Position numbers and translations under genes: made by a program
NCBI RefSeq assembly: GCF_001661345.1
Contig: NW_017962922.1
Coordinates: 288,245 to 352,244, forward strand
Direction of reading: 5' to 3'
DNA length: 64,000 nucleotides
Source of the DNA: Ascoidea rubescens DSM 1968
Taxonomy: Eukaryota; Ascomycota; Saccharomycetes; Ascoideales; Ascoideaceae
In this document: positions 11,064 to 20,624 of the stretch, piece after piece
Position numbering within the stretch: the stretch's first letter is position 1
How the letters are laid out: each line of letters starts with the position of its first letter
The notes under the pieces: generated by a model
What the model saw: the letters and a program-made list of their open reading frames with translations, nothing else
What the model was told of the DNA's origin: nothing
Database searches by the model: none

Positions 11064-12917
11064 TCATATATTATTTAAACTATTGTTATTAAAACTTGAG
11101 GGAGAAAACAATTTGACGTCTTCTAGTATTCCGTTGATAGAATTGAGATCTATATCGATATCCAAAATGTTGCTTTTGTCATTTGTTGACGATAATGGTG
11201 ATGTTGTTTTGTTTAAATTTTGATTATAGGAAGATAGATTGAGGTTGTTATTGAGGGATATAGATTTCTTTGAAGTGTTTTTTGAGTGAGAAAGAGATCT
11301 TTTATGAGATTTTGTTATGTGGCCATTTGATAGGGGTTTTGATAGATTTAGAGAGTTATCTATAGGAGACAAGTTTATGTTTGAGTTTGAGTTTGGTAGG
11401 ATTAGAGATTTGGAGGAAGGAGAGGTTAGTGGTGATTCGAACAGGTCCCAGTTTGGGGACAAGTTGTTTTGAGTGGGTAAGTTGTTGTTTAAGATGTTCA
11501 AGTTGCAGTTTAGATTTAGATTTGATATGGGGAAGGATTCATTTAAGAAATTTGGAATGAGTTTTGTATTGTTATAGGGCAAGTTTGTGTTGTTGAAAAG
11601 CAGATTGTTCAAGTTGTTCAAGTTGTTTATAGTGTTAATGTTGTTGAAAGTGTTTATTGTATTTATCGTATTTAGATTATTGAAGTTATTTAGATTATTG
11701 AAGTTATTTAGATTATTGAAGTTATTTAGATTATTGAAGTTATTTAGATCATTGAGGTTATTGAGGTCGTTGAGGTTATTGAGGTCGTTGAGATTGAGGC
11801 TATTGAAGTTATTTATGTGAGATAAATTGGATAAGTTTGAGGTGGAAGAGGTTGGAGAGCATGTGGAGAGATTGAAGGAAGGAAGATCAAAGACCGATTC
11901 AGTTTTGATCATTTTTGAAGAGGAGGGAGAGTTGTAGGCAGAATTTGCCGAAGAATGGGAGGAGTGGGAAGAGTGAGAGGAGTGGGAAGTGTAATCTGTG
12001 GACAAGTAGTTCTGAGGGTTTAAAGAGGTGTTGATTGAGAGTTTACTTTTCTTAGACTTTTTGATGTGAGAAGAATCTTCAAAGTCCTCGGGGTTTAGTG
12101 AATTGATGCTAATGTTACCATTAGTAATGGTATTAGTAATGTTGTTTGTATTTTTCTTTTTTATTTTAGCGGATTTTGGGCTATTGCTATTGTTATTGTT
12201 ATTGTTATTGTTATTGTTATTGTTTGCTAAAGATAGTTGGTGCTTTGAAAAGGCATTTGAAGACTGAAGCAAGTTTTTGGACGAGTAGCTGGAGGCTATG
12301 AAGATGCCTTGGTCCCACTCAATGGGCAAGCCATCTAGCAATTGTTTATGGGATATAAGAAGATGGATGATTTCGTTAAGAGAGTATTGATAAAACTCTG
12401 ATTTTGAGTCGTAGTTGGCAATGGTGTCATTATTAGTACTATCATCATTATCATTGATACTTTCAACATCACTTTCGCCATCATTAGTGCAGTTATCTCT
12501 GTGATCTATATCATCTTTATCGTTTTTATCATCATTACTATCTTTATCAGTGCCATTGGCAATTGGGCTCCTCGGAGCATTCAACATGGAGGACTTGAGG
12601 AAGGATAGATCACCATTGGACAAGTATATGTGGACCAACTTGAGAATTGATCGCGAGAGAAGGTCCAAACGTGTTTCGAGAAGGTTGATGTAGCCCTTGG
12701 GATATATCTTGTCGTTCTTGAACTGTTTCTCGGTGAAGGTACAAATCTTGTTGTCGACGAGACACTTGGAACAGGGCTTCTTGCCGTCACACTTGGTCTT
12801 TTTGATCCGGCACGAGTCGCAGGCCTTTCCCACTCGCTTCTTCTTTTTGATCTGGTAGCTGTGGCTGGGAGCGGCAGAGGCAGCAGAGGCAGCAGGGCTG
12901 GGGTAGGAGGAAGTCAT
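11064..12917 (-). CDS. Zn2Cys6 (Gal4-type) transcription factor with N-terminal zinc cluster
   Basis: 617 residues from the ATG at 12917. An upstream in-frame ATG at 12971 would translate a TATATATACATATATA stretch that looks like the TATA region, so I prefer the downstream start. The zinc cluster C-X2-C-X6-C-X5-C-X2-C-X6-C runs from C33 to C59 in a basic context (KKKKRVGKACDSCRIKK). It is followed by YPKGYINLLETRLDLLSRSILKLV, probably the linker and dimerisation helix. The rest is low complexity: acidic Asp/Asn, His-Ser-Ser repeats, and an 18-bp DNA repeat encoding NLNNFN (11672-11815). No fungal-specific middle homology domain is seen. The cluster plus YPKGY.xLLExRL is shared by a group of ascomycete regulators, but I cannot name the orthologue or its targets. 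It is divergent from SWD1 across a GC-rich 530-bp promoter. Confidence 0.85.
   Translation of the reverse strand: MTSSYPSPAASAASAAPSHSYQIKKKKRVGKACDSCRIKKTKCDGKKPCSKCLVDNKICTFTEKQFKNDKIYPKGYINLLETRLDLLSRSILKLVHIYLSNGDLSFLKSSMLNAPRSPIANGTDKDSNDDKNDKDDIDHRDNCTNDGESDVESINDNDDSTNNDTIANYDSKSEFYQYSLNEIIHLLISHKQLLDGLPIEWDQGIFIASSYSSKNLLQSSNAFSKHQLSLANNNNNNNNNNNNSNSPKSAKIKKKNTNNITNTITNGNISINSLNPEDFEDSSHIKKSKKSKLSINTSLNPQNYLSTDYTSHSSHSSHSSHSSANSAYNSPSSSKMIKTESVFDLPSFNLSTCSPTSSTSNLSNLSHINNFNSLNLNDLNNLNDLNNLNDLNNFNNLNNFNNLNNFNNLNNFNNLNTINTINTFNNINTINNLNNLNNLLFNNTNLPYNNTKLIPNFLNESFPISNLNLNCNLNILNNNLPTQNNLSPNWDLFESPLTSPSSKSLILPNSNSNINLSPIDNSLNLSKPLSNGHITKSHKRSLSHSKNTSKKSISLNNNLNLSSYNQNLNKTTSPLSSTNDKSNILDIDIDLNSINGILEDVKLFSPSSFNNNSLNNI
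11672..11815 (-). repeat. 18-bp tandem repeat in the Zn2Cys6 gene
   Basis: On the + strand TTGAAGTTATTTAGATTA recurs about four times, then degenerates to TTGAGGTTATTGAGGTCG units. It encodes Asn-Leu-Asn-(Asn/Asp)-Phe/Leu-Asn hexapeptides. The unit length is a multiple of three. Confidence 0.8.
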
Positions 12918-13449
12918 GGTGGTTGGATTGCTCCATGGGAAGATAATGGGAAAACGAGGGTATATATACATATATACAGATTATTAATTCGGGACGACAC
13001 AACGGAAGCAGATGGGCCGCGTTGAGCCGGCTGGGAGCAGAAGCCGGTTCCGTTTGCCGAGCCTGGACTGAGATGTGCGTGCTGTGGATCGGGCGCGTTC
13101 ACTGAGAGAACGGGTCCAACCTATGATCGAAGCACGGTTGTTCTGTCTGGCGCTATAGTCCCTGCGCGGTGGGTGTGCGAGCAGAGAGCTGGTATGGCCA
13201 GAGTGCGAATGAAAGGTGGTAACCTTTGTTGAGGAAACACAACTGGAGAGAAACCGTCGGCTGTCTCTGCGACTATATATACGGGGCGTGCGCCGGGTAA
13301 GCAAGGGCCCGCTTTTTTCTTCTGGGGCTGGGGCTGCAGGTGACACGCAAAAGGCGCGGCACGAGACGAGCTGCGCGAGAAGGAGGAGCAGCACGAGAAG
13401 GAGCAGCACGAGAAGGAGCAGCAGCACCACATCCACCTCCACCTCCACC
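12918..13449. other. Divergent promoter between Zn-cluster regulator and SWD1, GC-rich
   Basis: No gene assigned. Much richer in G and C than the window average, with overlapping open frames on both strands as a side-effect. A TATA-like tract TATATATACATATATA lies at about 12959-12976, about 45 bp from the regulator's start; TATATATA at 13274-13281 could serve SWD1. Confidence 0.5.
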
Positions 13450-15105
13450 ATGAACCTCTCCCTTCTCGACCCCTTTGCTGTCGCCAAAGAGTACCCTGAG
13501 TCGCTCACCGACACCATTGAGTTCGGCTTCTCCATTTACATCAGGTTCAACTACAACGGCGATTATCTCGCCAGCGGCCTCAATGACGGCAACATCCTCA
13601 TCTTCGACTTGCAGACCTTGTCGCCTCTCACCATCTTGCGCAAACACACCAAGCAGATCCAGTCCCTCACCTGGTCCTTCTCCAACAGATACCTCTTGTC
13701 CTCTGCAAAGGACAACAATGTCATTCTCTGGGACTTGAAGTTCTCCAAGGTCCTCCGGATTATCATCTTCGAGAGCCTTGTCTGGAACTCCCAGTTTCTC
13801 TCAAACAACCCCTACATCATCATTGCCTCCTCTACTGAAAACGACTGTCGCTACATCGACTGCTCGGACGAGTTTGATTACAAATACATCGACCTCCAAA
13901 ACAACCCCCTATTCAATGTCAACGACAGCCATCTTCCCCCCAAGTCCAACAATCTCGCCTCTCCTGCCAAATACTACACTCTCTCAACGGCTTTTGCTTA
14001 TGACGGAAATTACATTTTCAACGGAACAACAAACGGTTGGCTCAATGTCTTTGAAATTAAAAACCCTCATTTGATACTAAATACGCATTTCAACGACAAC
14101 GACGAGGAGTATTACACAGAGTATAATAACCTCTTCAACATTGAAAAGTTCAGTATCAAAAATCTCAGAAAAATCCTACTAAACAAGAAAAAGAAAAGAA
14201 AAACAAACCAAAATTATGACTATGATTATGATTATGATTATGAAGAAGAAGATCAAGAAGAAGTAGAAGGAGAGGGAATAGAAGAAGAAGAAGAAGGAGA
14301 AGATCATGATGTTCAAGGAAAGATTGAAATTAACATTGTCTACTCCCAAAAGATAACAAACAACAACATCAAATCAATCGTCATCTCCTCAAATAACTCA
14401 AAAATGTTCATCAACTCTACTGACAGAATCATAAGACAATTTACCCTACCAAATCTATCCGACTTCAAATCTCTCATATCAAACAACAACTTCCAATTCG
14501 AGGTCGACCACAAGTATCAAGACGTGGTCAACAAACTACAATGGAATGCCATCTCCATCAACTACAATGGCGATTATCTTGTCGCTTCAACCTATGGCTC
14601 AAACCATGAAATATACATGTGGGAGACCTCAATGGGCTCCCTCATCAAAATCCTCGAGGGCCCCAAAGAAGAACTCCTAGACGTCGACTGGAACTTCAAA
14701 AAGAATAAAGTCTCCGCAACTGGCGTCGACAGTGGCACTATCTACATCTGGTCCATCATAATCAACCAAAAATGGTCCTCTCTTGCCCCAGACTTTATTG
14801 AAATTGATGAAAACATTGACTACATCGAAAGAGAAAATGAATTCGATATCCTCCCCGACGAAGAAATCAACCTAAAAAGACAAAATGATGAAAACGAATT
14901 CATCGACGTTATATCAAAGGACAACGATACAAACATCACCCTAAATCATAACAACAGCAGCAACAGCAACAACAACAGCAGCAACAACAACAACAACAAA
15001 GTCATCAGCATTCAAAATAGCTCATCCTCGTTTGACAACTTCTTTATCATTCCTGTAGATCTTGACCAGAAAATTGAATTGCCAGTTTACGACGATGATG
15101 ATTAG
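13450..15105 (+). CDS. SWD1: COMPASS histone H3K4 methyltransferase subunit SWD1 (RbBP5-like WD40)
   Basis: 551 residues from the ATG at 13450. The frame is open further upstream to 13216, but that part is Arg/Ser/Thr low complexity in a GC-rich leader and lacks homology. MNLSLLDPFAVAKEYPESL followed by WD repeats (FNYNGDYLASGLNDGNILIFD, HTKQIQSLTWS, DNNVILWDLK) is the signature N-terminus of Swd1/RbBP5. C-terminal blades include AISINYNGDYLVAST and EELLDVDWNFKKNKVS, ending TIYIWS. An acidic Tyr-Asp/Glu insert (14216-14315) and an Asn-rich tail are lineage-specific. In COMPASS, Swd1 and Swd3 scaffold the Set1 catalytic module for H3K4 methylation in the nucleus. The first 200 codons are strongly C-ending and the later ones AT-rich. 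Confidence 0.93.
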   Translation: MNLSLLDPFAVAKEYPESLTDTIEFGFSIYIRFNYNGDYLASGLNDGNILIFDLQTLSPLTILRKHTKQIQSLTWSFSNRYLLSSAKDNNVILWDLKFSKVLRIIIFESLVWNSQFLSNNPYIIIASSTENDCRYIDCSDEFDYKYIDLQNNPLFNVNDSHLPPKSNNLASPAKYYTLSTAFAYDGNYIFNGTTNGWLNVFEIKNPHLILNTHFNDNDEEYYTEYNNLFNIEKFSIKNLRKILLNKKKKRKTNQNYDYDYDYDYEEEDQEEVEGEGIEEEEEGEDHDVQGKIEINIVYSQKITNNNIKSIVISSNNSKMFINSTDRIIRQFTLPNLSDFKSLISNNNFQFEVDHKYQDVVNKLQWNAISINYNGDYLVASTYGSNHEIYMWETSMGSLIKILEGPKEELLDVDWNFKKNKVSATGVDSGTIYIWSIIINQKWSSLAPDFIEIDENIDYIERENEFDILPDEEINLKRQNDENEFIDVISKDNDTNITLNHNNSSNSNNNSSNNNNNKVISIQNSSSSFDNFFIIPVDLDQKIELPVYDDDD

Positions 15106-15401
15106 CGTATCTCCATCGCTTACATATATTGTATCTCCATTGCCTACATATATTATATCGTTATCACTCGCTGATTTATACACATATAGATTTATGTTAT
15201 CGCTATTTAAACTTTCATGCATACCAATGCAAGTCCAATGCAAGTCCAGCCGAACTTGCATGCACTTGATTCCTTCCATTACTAAGAACATCAGTCCATT
15301 TTATAATTTTATAATCTCAGTCTTCAATTACTAAAAAAAACTAGTTCCAAAATGCTCACTACTCACTCACTGAACAAGTCTGTATTGCTTACTTCTTCTC
15401 T
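15106..15401. other. Intergenic between convergent SWD1 and DPH2
   Basis: Short 3'-3' spacer, T/A-rich, with ATTGTATCTCCATTGCCTAC-like and ACATATAT-type imperfect repeats at about 15110-15190. No gene seen. Confidence 0.4.
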
Positions 15402-17264
15402 TTATACCACCGCATTCACTTTTCGATCGTAACCATAGCCCCTCGCTATTCCGGATCGACCCTGCTCTAAAATTGCGCCTTCATCGTCCTCCTTATCGTC
15501 TTGAACAAAATCACTCCCTAGCCCACTCCATTCTCGGCTCTGTAAATACAACGCTGAAGTAGAAATCGTTCCTTTAATAACCATACTCTTTGAGAATTGC
15601 TTAACCAACTGCTTCTCATTATCAATGGGAGCTTCAATCTCAATATGCTGGTATAGTTTGGGTCGCAATGGTCTGGAATTTATTGCATACTGTCCAGTAA
15701 CTGGATTGAATTCCGGAGCATCTTCATCTTCATCTTCGTCACTGCCATGACTCCCATCCAGACTTTTATCCTCCTCGTCTCTGTTGTCCAACTTCATTAT
15801 CTCCTTAAAATCAGTAACCCATTTGCCTGTCCATGTCACTTCAGCTGCTAGCGCCAAATACAACTCATAAGGCGTTAAAATTGGTTTATAATACTCATTA
15901 TATTCGTCAATTATCATTCCGTTTTGACTACACCCCAAAGCAACCCAGCAATCAACAGCATCAAAATTGGCCAATTTCGACACATTGGGCTTTCCAACAA
16001 CAAACATGTACGATTTCTTTTCGTTTTTATGAATCCACTCTTTCACCATATTCAACATGCTCAATGTGTTTGATAACGACAACGTATTGATTAGTATTCC
16101 AATAGTAGACGCATTTCTTGCAACAAACATAGAACGATATCTTCTTTTCAAAGAGGGATATGGTCCATCATTAACGCTTCCGTCCAATGGATTGTATATA
16201 GTCAAGGAATCAAATTTAGTAGAGAGATATAATAGTCTCGGAGGGTCTGGTTGGCTGATGTGGAATAATTTATAATCACCAAATGAGATTTCCTCATCAT
16301 CACCACCATACTCTTTTAGTCGTTTAATCTCGGATTCTGATAATCCTAATATTACTCTATTGTCCAATATTATAGAACTGGACGTGGAATTTTCATAGCT
16401 CTTCAATTCATAACCAATTATCCTTATTTTATTATTGTTGTTCAAATATAAATCTGAATAAGCCAAGTTTGTATACTCATTTTTCAAGAGCCGATAAAGA
16501 TTAAATAAATGACAGTTATAAACCGTGTCTGAAATCAATAAAATCCGGTCTTCTTTATTTGGATATTTCTCTTTAAATAACTCAACTAAAGAGTCATAGT
16601 TCAATAAGGGTTTCCCAAAGATTAGAATTGAACTTGAAGTTAAATTGCTAAAGTTTGATAAACAAGAATCGCCAAAATGAACAATTAAATCACTATTTAC
16701 ATGCTGAGCAGCTATTTCATCAATACAACATGGAGAGTACGAAGTGTCAGCTAATATCCATACCTCTCTTGCTGATGGAGTAAAGTTATCAAGATCCTTT
16801 TCAAGATTAGTAGCAAGGCTATGATTCTCAATTTCCCCAACTTTCTTATCACATTTACAATTCAAACACTTTTCGTGTTTCCCATGTTCTTTTTTCTTAT
16901 GTCCATTAACATGAGAATGAGAGTGGGAGGAAGAATCTTTGTGATTATCCTGCGAAGTGAAATTTAGTTCATTTTCGCTGCTCTCAGCAACAATCACGCT
17001 CTGCAAATTGTCTTGTAAATACTGTAAAACAATAGAGCTTTGATTGATCAAAGTATCAGGAAACTGCAATGATATTTTCTTGTAAACTATTCCCTTGGGA
17101 GAATTTAAAAACCGTAGCAAGTCATCCAATGAATAGTAGTCTTTGATATCATCTAAAACATAGTGAGCACTGTGGTCTTTGTTATTACTTGAGTATTTGA
17201 AATACTGGAAATTCGAATCAGACTGGGTGGATAACACTGGTGGTAGTTCAGAGGTGGTCATCAT
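15402..17264 (-). CDS. DPH2: Diphthamide biosynthesis subunit DPH2
   Basis: 620 residues. DDLLRFLNSPKGIVYKKISLQFPDTLINQS is the conserved N-terminal core of the Dph1/Dph2 family. EVWILADTSYSPCCIDEIAAQHVNSDLIVHFGDSCLS carries the cysteine and the HVxxDxxVHFGDSCLS motif, GCSQNG lies near the C-terminus (440s), and the last third has LTPYELYLALAAEVTWTGKW. Dph1-Dph2 transfers the aminocarboxypropyl group of SAM to a histidine of EF2 using [4Fe-4S] chemistry; Dph2 supports Dph1. Longer than S. cerevisiae Dph2 (534) because of insertions, notably a His/Lys/Cys-rich loop at about 110-140 (HSHSHVNG...HEKCLNCKC) that could bind metal; that is inference. Two adjacent ATGs open the frame. Confidence 0.94.
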   Translation of the reverse strand: MMTTSELPPVLSTQSDSNFQYFKYSSNNKDHSAHYVLDDIKDYYSLDDLLRFLNSPKGIVYKKISLQFPDTLINQSSIVLQYLQDNLQSVIVAESSENELNFTSQDNHKDSSSHSHSHVNGHKKKEHGKHEKCLNCKCDKKVGEIENHSLATNLEKDLDNFTPSAREVWILADTSYSPCCIDEIAAQHVNSDLIVHFGDSCLSNFSNLTSSSILIFGKPLLNYDSLVELFKEKYPNKEDRILLISDTVYNCHLFNLYRLLKNEYTNLAYSDLYLNNNNKIRIIGYELKSYENSTSSSIILDNRVILGLSESEIKRLKEYGGDDEEISFGDYKLFHISQPDPPRLLYLSTKFDSLTIYNPLDGSVNDGPYPSLKRRYRSMFVARNASTIGILINTLSLSNTLSMLNMVKEWIHKNEKKSYMFVVGKPNVSKLANFDAVDCWVALGCSQNGMIIDEYNEYYKPILTPYELYLALAAEVTWTGKWVTDFKEIMKLDNRDEEDKSLDGSHGSDEDEDEDAPEFNPVTGQYAINSRPLRPKLYQHIEIEAPIDNEKQLVKQFSKSMVIKGTISTSALYLQSREWSGLGSDFVQDDKEDDEGAILEQGRSGIARGYGYDRKVNAVV

Positions 17265-17736
17265 TTACAGCACAGAAGCACAGAAGCACAGAAGCAAAGA
17301 AACAAGGAAATAATAAAGGATTAGCTGAAGTATATTAGTTACTACAGTCAAAAAGCGACAGAACGGATAAAATTTTAGTGAATAAATTTTTTGAGTTTTC
17401 CATCAAAGGACCGCACAATAAAAACCTTAATGAGATGCCAAAGCTGAAGAAAGACAGTAGAAGAAAAGAGCACTGAAAAAAGCAACCACCTTCTTATTTA
17501 CGCTCTTTACTACTGTGCTCAAAGTGTTCTTTTCACAAACCACGAGTGCTTGTATTTTACTCCCACGACTGCCCAACCTCGCGTTGAAATTCTGTGGATA
17601 TTTCCACAGAACCGGCTCCAACGCGTTGCCAGCAGCACGGATCGTCTTCTTCCTAATCCGGACGCTGATATAATTCGCGTTCAAAGGCCAGAGCTGTGCT
17701 TTTGAACAGCTCCAATTCTGCTGTAATTCTGCTGCA
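17265..17736. other. Divergent promoter DPH2/SGM1
   Basis: No gene. A GC-richer core lies at about 17560-17730. A CACAGAAG tandem repeat (three copies, about 17270-17296) sits just upstream of the DPH2 start. Confidence 0.45.
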
Positions 17737-20334
17737 ATGAGCGATTCCCACCTCCACATCCCACTGCAGCCCAATGATCTGCTTGTAGAGGAAAGCAATA
17801 GTCACGTCGCTAACGATCCAAGCAGTCCCCGGGATCTTGCTGCCGATGATGCACTTGCAGTTTCCAGCAATGAAACAGCAAATGACAGCACCAACATCAA
17901 AAGTGCCAATGACAATAACAATGATGTTGACAATACTGGTCCAGCAGACAAGCCGACAAAAAGACTAACAATGCAAGAAAGATTGTCCATGGCTGTTGCA
18001 AGCAAAAATTCGAAATCAAAGAAAAAAAATAAAAAAAAAAGGAAAAATTTAAATAAAAGTCTATTGCTTTCAGACAATTCAATAAACGACCCGCTTTCTC
18101 CCAGATCCTCTATATCTTCAATTCCACCTAATTTGCAATCTTTGGTTGATCTTGACGAAAACAACTCGTCTTCAAAGATCTCAATTCACACAGCAAGCGT
18201 ATCCAAATCTCAACTCCAACTTGATAACCCTAATAATGACGTAATAACCGTTGATAACAATAACGACGGTAACGATATCAATACTTCAAATCATGATCTC
18301 AATGAAAACTCCAGCAATAGAGACAGCAATAATAACCAAGAGCTATTGACTATAATAAATTCGTTAAATGTTCAAATTCAGACATTAAATAAATCACATT
18401 CAATTGAAATCTCAAAATTGAAAGATAAACTCAACTCAACTTTGGACCAATCCTCATTTGAAAAAAAACTTAAAGAAAAAGATGATCAAATCAATGATCT
18501 ATTAATTGAAGGTCAAAAATTGTCCATGACTGAATTAAAATTAACAACCTTAGTTAAAAACTTACGCTTAAAAGAACTTGATCAAAATGATTTAATCAAC
18601 AATTTAAATGACAGAATCTCTGGATATGATTTAAAATTTATTGAACTAAATGAATCAATTAATAACCTAAAATCAAACGAAAAAAAACTAATTCAAGACA
18701 ATAGTTTTTACAAAAAATTTGAAGAAAACTACAACCAACTACTGTCAAATTATAATGATTTGGACTTAAAATATAAAGATTTAAAATCAAAAAATTTTGA
18801 AATTAAATACAAAAGTCAGTTGGATTTATACAAAGATGAAACAATTAAAAACGAAAATTTAAATAAAAAAATCAATGATCTAACTATTGAAAAACAATTG
18901 ATTCAAAAAAATTTAACTAATCAATTGAATTCTCTCACTCTTGAAAATAACAACCTATCATTTCAATTAAAACAATTAAAAGAAGAAAATTCAAACGAAA
19001 CATCAAGATTGGAAAATAAATTAGAAGAATTAAGAATTATAAATGAAAATTATGATCAAAATAGAAATAACTTTAATAATCATAATAATAGCAATAGCAA
19101 TAGCACCGAAACAAATAACAGCGAACCTGATAACCTTAACCAAAATGAAACTAATACCATCACTAATTATAATACCAACACCGAATTTAGTTCTCTTGAA
19201 ATAAAATATAATAAACTACTAAAACAAAATCAAATATTAAATGATCAATATAAAACTTCAGCAGAAAATTTTTCTAAGATCGAATTATCATTATCAAGCA
19301 AAATTAATAAATTGCAAGATGAATTAAATAATAAAAATCTTTTACATTTAAACAACCTTAAAAATATACGAAATTTAACCGAAAACTTAAACTCAATTAA
19401 AGAAGAAAATAATAAACTATCAACGGAAAAATTCGAGATTTCTGTCACATTAAATAAAATTGAAGAAAAATTTAAAATCAAGGAAGACGAAGTTAAATCG
19501 TTGCAAGATAAGTTTAAAGAACTATCTTCAAAACTTAATAACAACTCATTAATTAAAAATAATAATAGTGATCATTTAAATGAAAAAATTAAAGAATTAG
19601 AACAAGAAAACAGTAGATTAAAAGACAAAGTTAATGCATTACAAGCATCATTCGAGCTAATGCCTCCTCCAATAGTTCCTCCAATATTAGGAAGCAGAAA
19701 TTCATCAGCATCAAGTTGGAGCGCAGATTATTCGGATCAGTTCAATGGAACTAAAAATCCAACTGCAATACACTCAAGAAGATCAAGTTTTTTCTTGAAT
19801 AATAATAACAATAAGTACAATGAAAACAATGTCGGCGTCATTTTGAGTAATAGTAATGAAGATTTAAATTCGTTAACATCACCTACACGAACCATAACAA
19901 ATGGATTTGATAGTTCAAGTATAAGCGTATATAATGAAAAGAAAACTCCAATAACCCTTGGTACAGGCTCAATAGGATCATCAAATGTTCAAGTGATAAG
20001 CAGAATGACAAACCAAATTCGATCATTAAAGACAGAAATGTTTCAAATCAAAGAAGAATTAAACAAGAACCAAAAGGAGAAAAAAGAGGCAGGCAACGAG
20101 ATTTTAAGATTATTAAAAGATAATGAAAGGGTTAAGCAGTTAGAAGCTGAAAAGGTAGAACTCCAGGAGGAGATCAAGAAAATAGAAAAACAATATGTTG
20201 CAAGTTTAGAAATTCTAGGAGAAAAAAGCGAAAGAGTTGAGGAATTAAAAGCAGATGTAATGGATTTAAAGGAGTTACTCCGGGATCAGGTACAGCAAAT
20301 TGTTTTGTTACAAGCAGCAATCAAAAACAAATAG
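17737..20334 (+). CDS. SGM1: Golgin-type coiled-coil protein, TMF/SGM1 family
   Basis: 865 residues. RLTMQERLSMAVASKNSKSKKKNKKK is a short conserved-looking basic patch at about 73-100, after an acidic N-terminus. Residues about 190-650 are almost continuous heptad-type coiled coil, with an Asn-rich break near 455-490. A Ser-rich linker follows. The last 120 residues (QIRSLKTEMFQIKEEL...YVASLEILGEKSERVEELKADVMDLKELLRDQV) match the C-terminal TMF domain that binds Rab6/Ypt6. S. cerevisiae Sgm1 is the Ypt6-binding golgin of this family and acts as a Golgi tether. Heavy use of AAA/AAT codons matches the coiled-coil composition. The alternative is another golgin such as IMH1, but no GRIP domain is seen. 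Confidence 0.82.
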   Translation: MSDSHLHIPLQPNDLLVEESNSHVANDPSSPRDLAADDALAVSSNETANDSTNIKSANDNNNDVDNTGPADKPTKRLTMQERLSMAVASKNSKSKKKNKKKRKNLNKSLLLSDNSINDPLSPRSSISSIPPNLQSLVDLDENNSSSKISIHTASVSKSQLQLDNPNNDVITVDNNNDGNDINTSNHDLNENSSNRDSNNNQELLTIINSLNVQIQTLNKSHSIEISKLKDKLNSTLDQSSFEKKLKEKDDQINDLLIEGQKLSMTELKLTTLVKNLRLKELDQNDLINNLNDRISGYDLKFIELNESINNLKSNEKKLIQDNSFYKKFEENYNQLLSNYNDLDLKYKDLKSKNFEIKYKSQLDLYKDETIKNENLNKKINDLTIEKQLIQKNLTNQLNSLTLENNNLSFQLKQLKEENSNETSRLENKLEELRIINENYDQNRNNFNNHNNSNSNSTETNNSEPDNLNQNETNTITNYNTNTEFSSLEIKYNKLLKQNQILNDQYKTSAENFSKIELSLSSKINKLQDELNNKNLLHLNNLKNIRNLTENLNSIKEENNKLSTEKFEISVTLNKIEEKFKIKEDEVKSLQDKFKELSSKLNNNSLIKNNNSDHLNEKIKELEQENSRLKDKVNALQASFELMPPPIVPPILGSRNSSASSWSADYSDQFNGTKNPTAIHSRRSSFFLNNNNNKYNENNVGVILSNSNEDLNSLTSPTRTITNGFDSSSISVYNEKKTPITLGTGSIGSSNVQVISRMTNQIRSLKTEMFQIKEELNKNQKEKKEAGNEILRLLKDNERVKQLEAEKVELQEEIKKIEKQYVASLEILGEKSERVEELKADVMDLKELLRDQVQQIVLLQAAIKNK

Positions 20335-20624
20335 TCTTTTTAATTTTTGATTTTCAAACAAAGTTGAGTTTTGTATTCTTTTTCTGTTACAACAGCTGAT
20401 TACTCTTCACACATCTTGAAATTTTAACGTCTGGAGAGGTTTAAATTTTGTGTTTACTGATCAAGTGTTCTTCATTATTAGATAAAAACAATCTATTTGA
20501 TATTTATAAAGCAGAAATAAAGAACAAAGAAGAACAAAACAAAGAAGAACAAAAGAATGTTAATAGGCCTTATGGTAGAAAAAAAAATGTAGATGCATCT
20601 AAGTATAAAGGTAACAATATTTTA
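20335..20624. other. Intergenic between convergent SGM1 and HPT1
   Basis: A/T-rich spacer of 290 bp. AAAGAAGAACAAAA repeats lie around 20517-20553. An open frame from 20448 runs into the HPT1 antisense strand and starts at a non-ATG codon, so it is not called. Confidence 0.4.

Noticed and set aside
13216-13449. N-terminal extension of SWD1
   Set aside because: The frame is open but codes Arg/Ser/Thr low complexity; the ATG at 13450 directly precedes the conserved N-terminus of the family.
12984-13647. Minus-strand frames opposite the SWD1 start
   Set aside because: They are antisense shadows of GC-rich, C-ending codons with no recognisable content.
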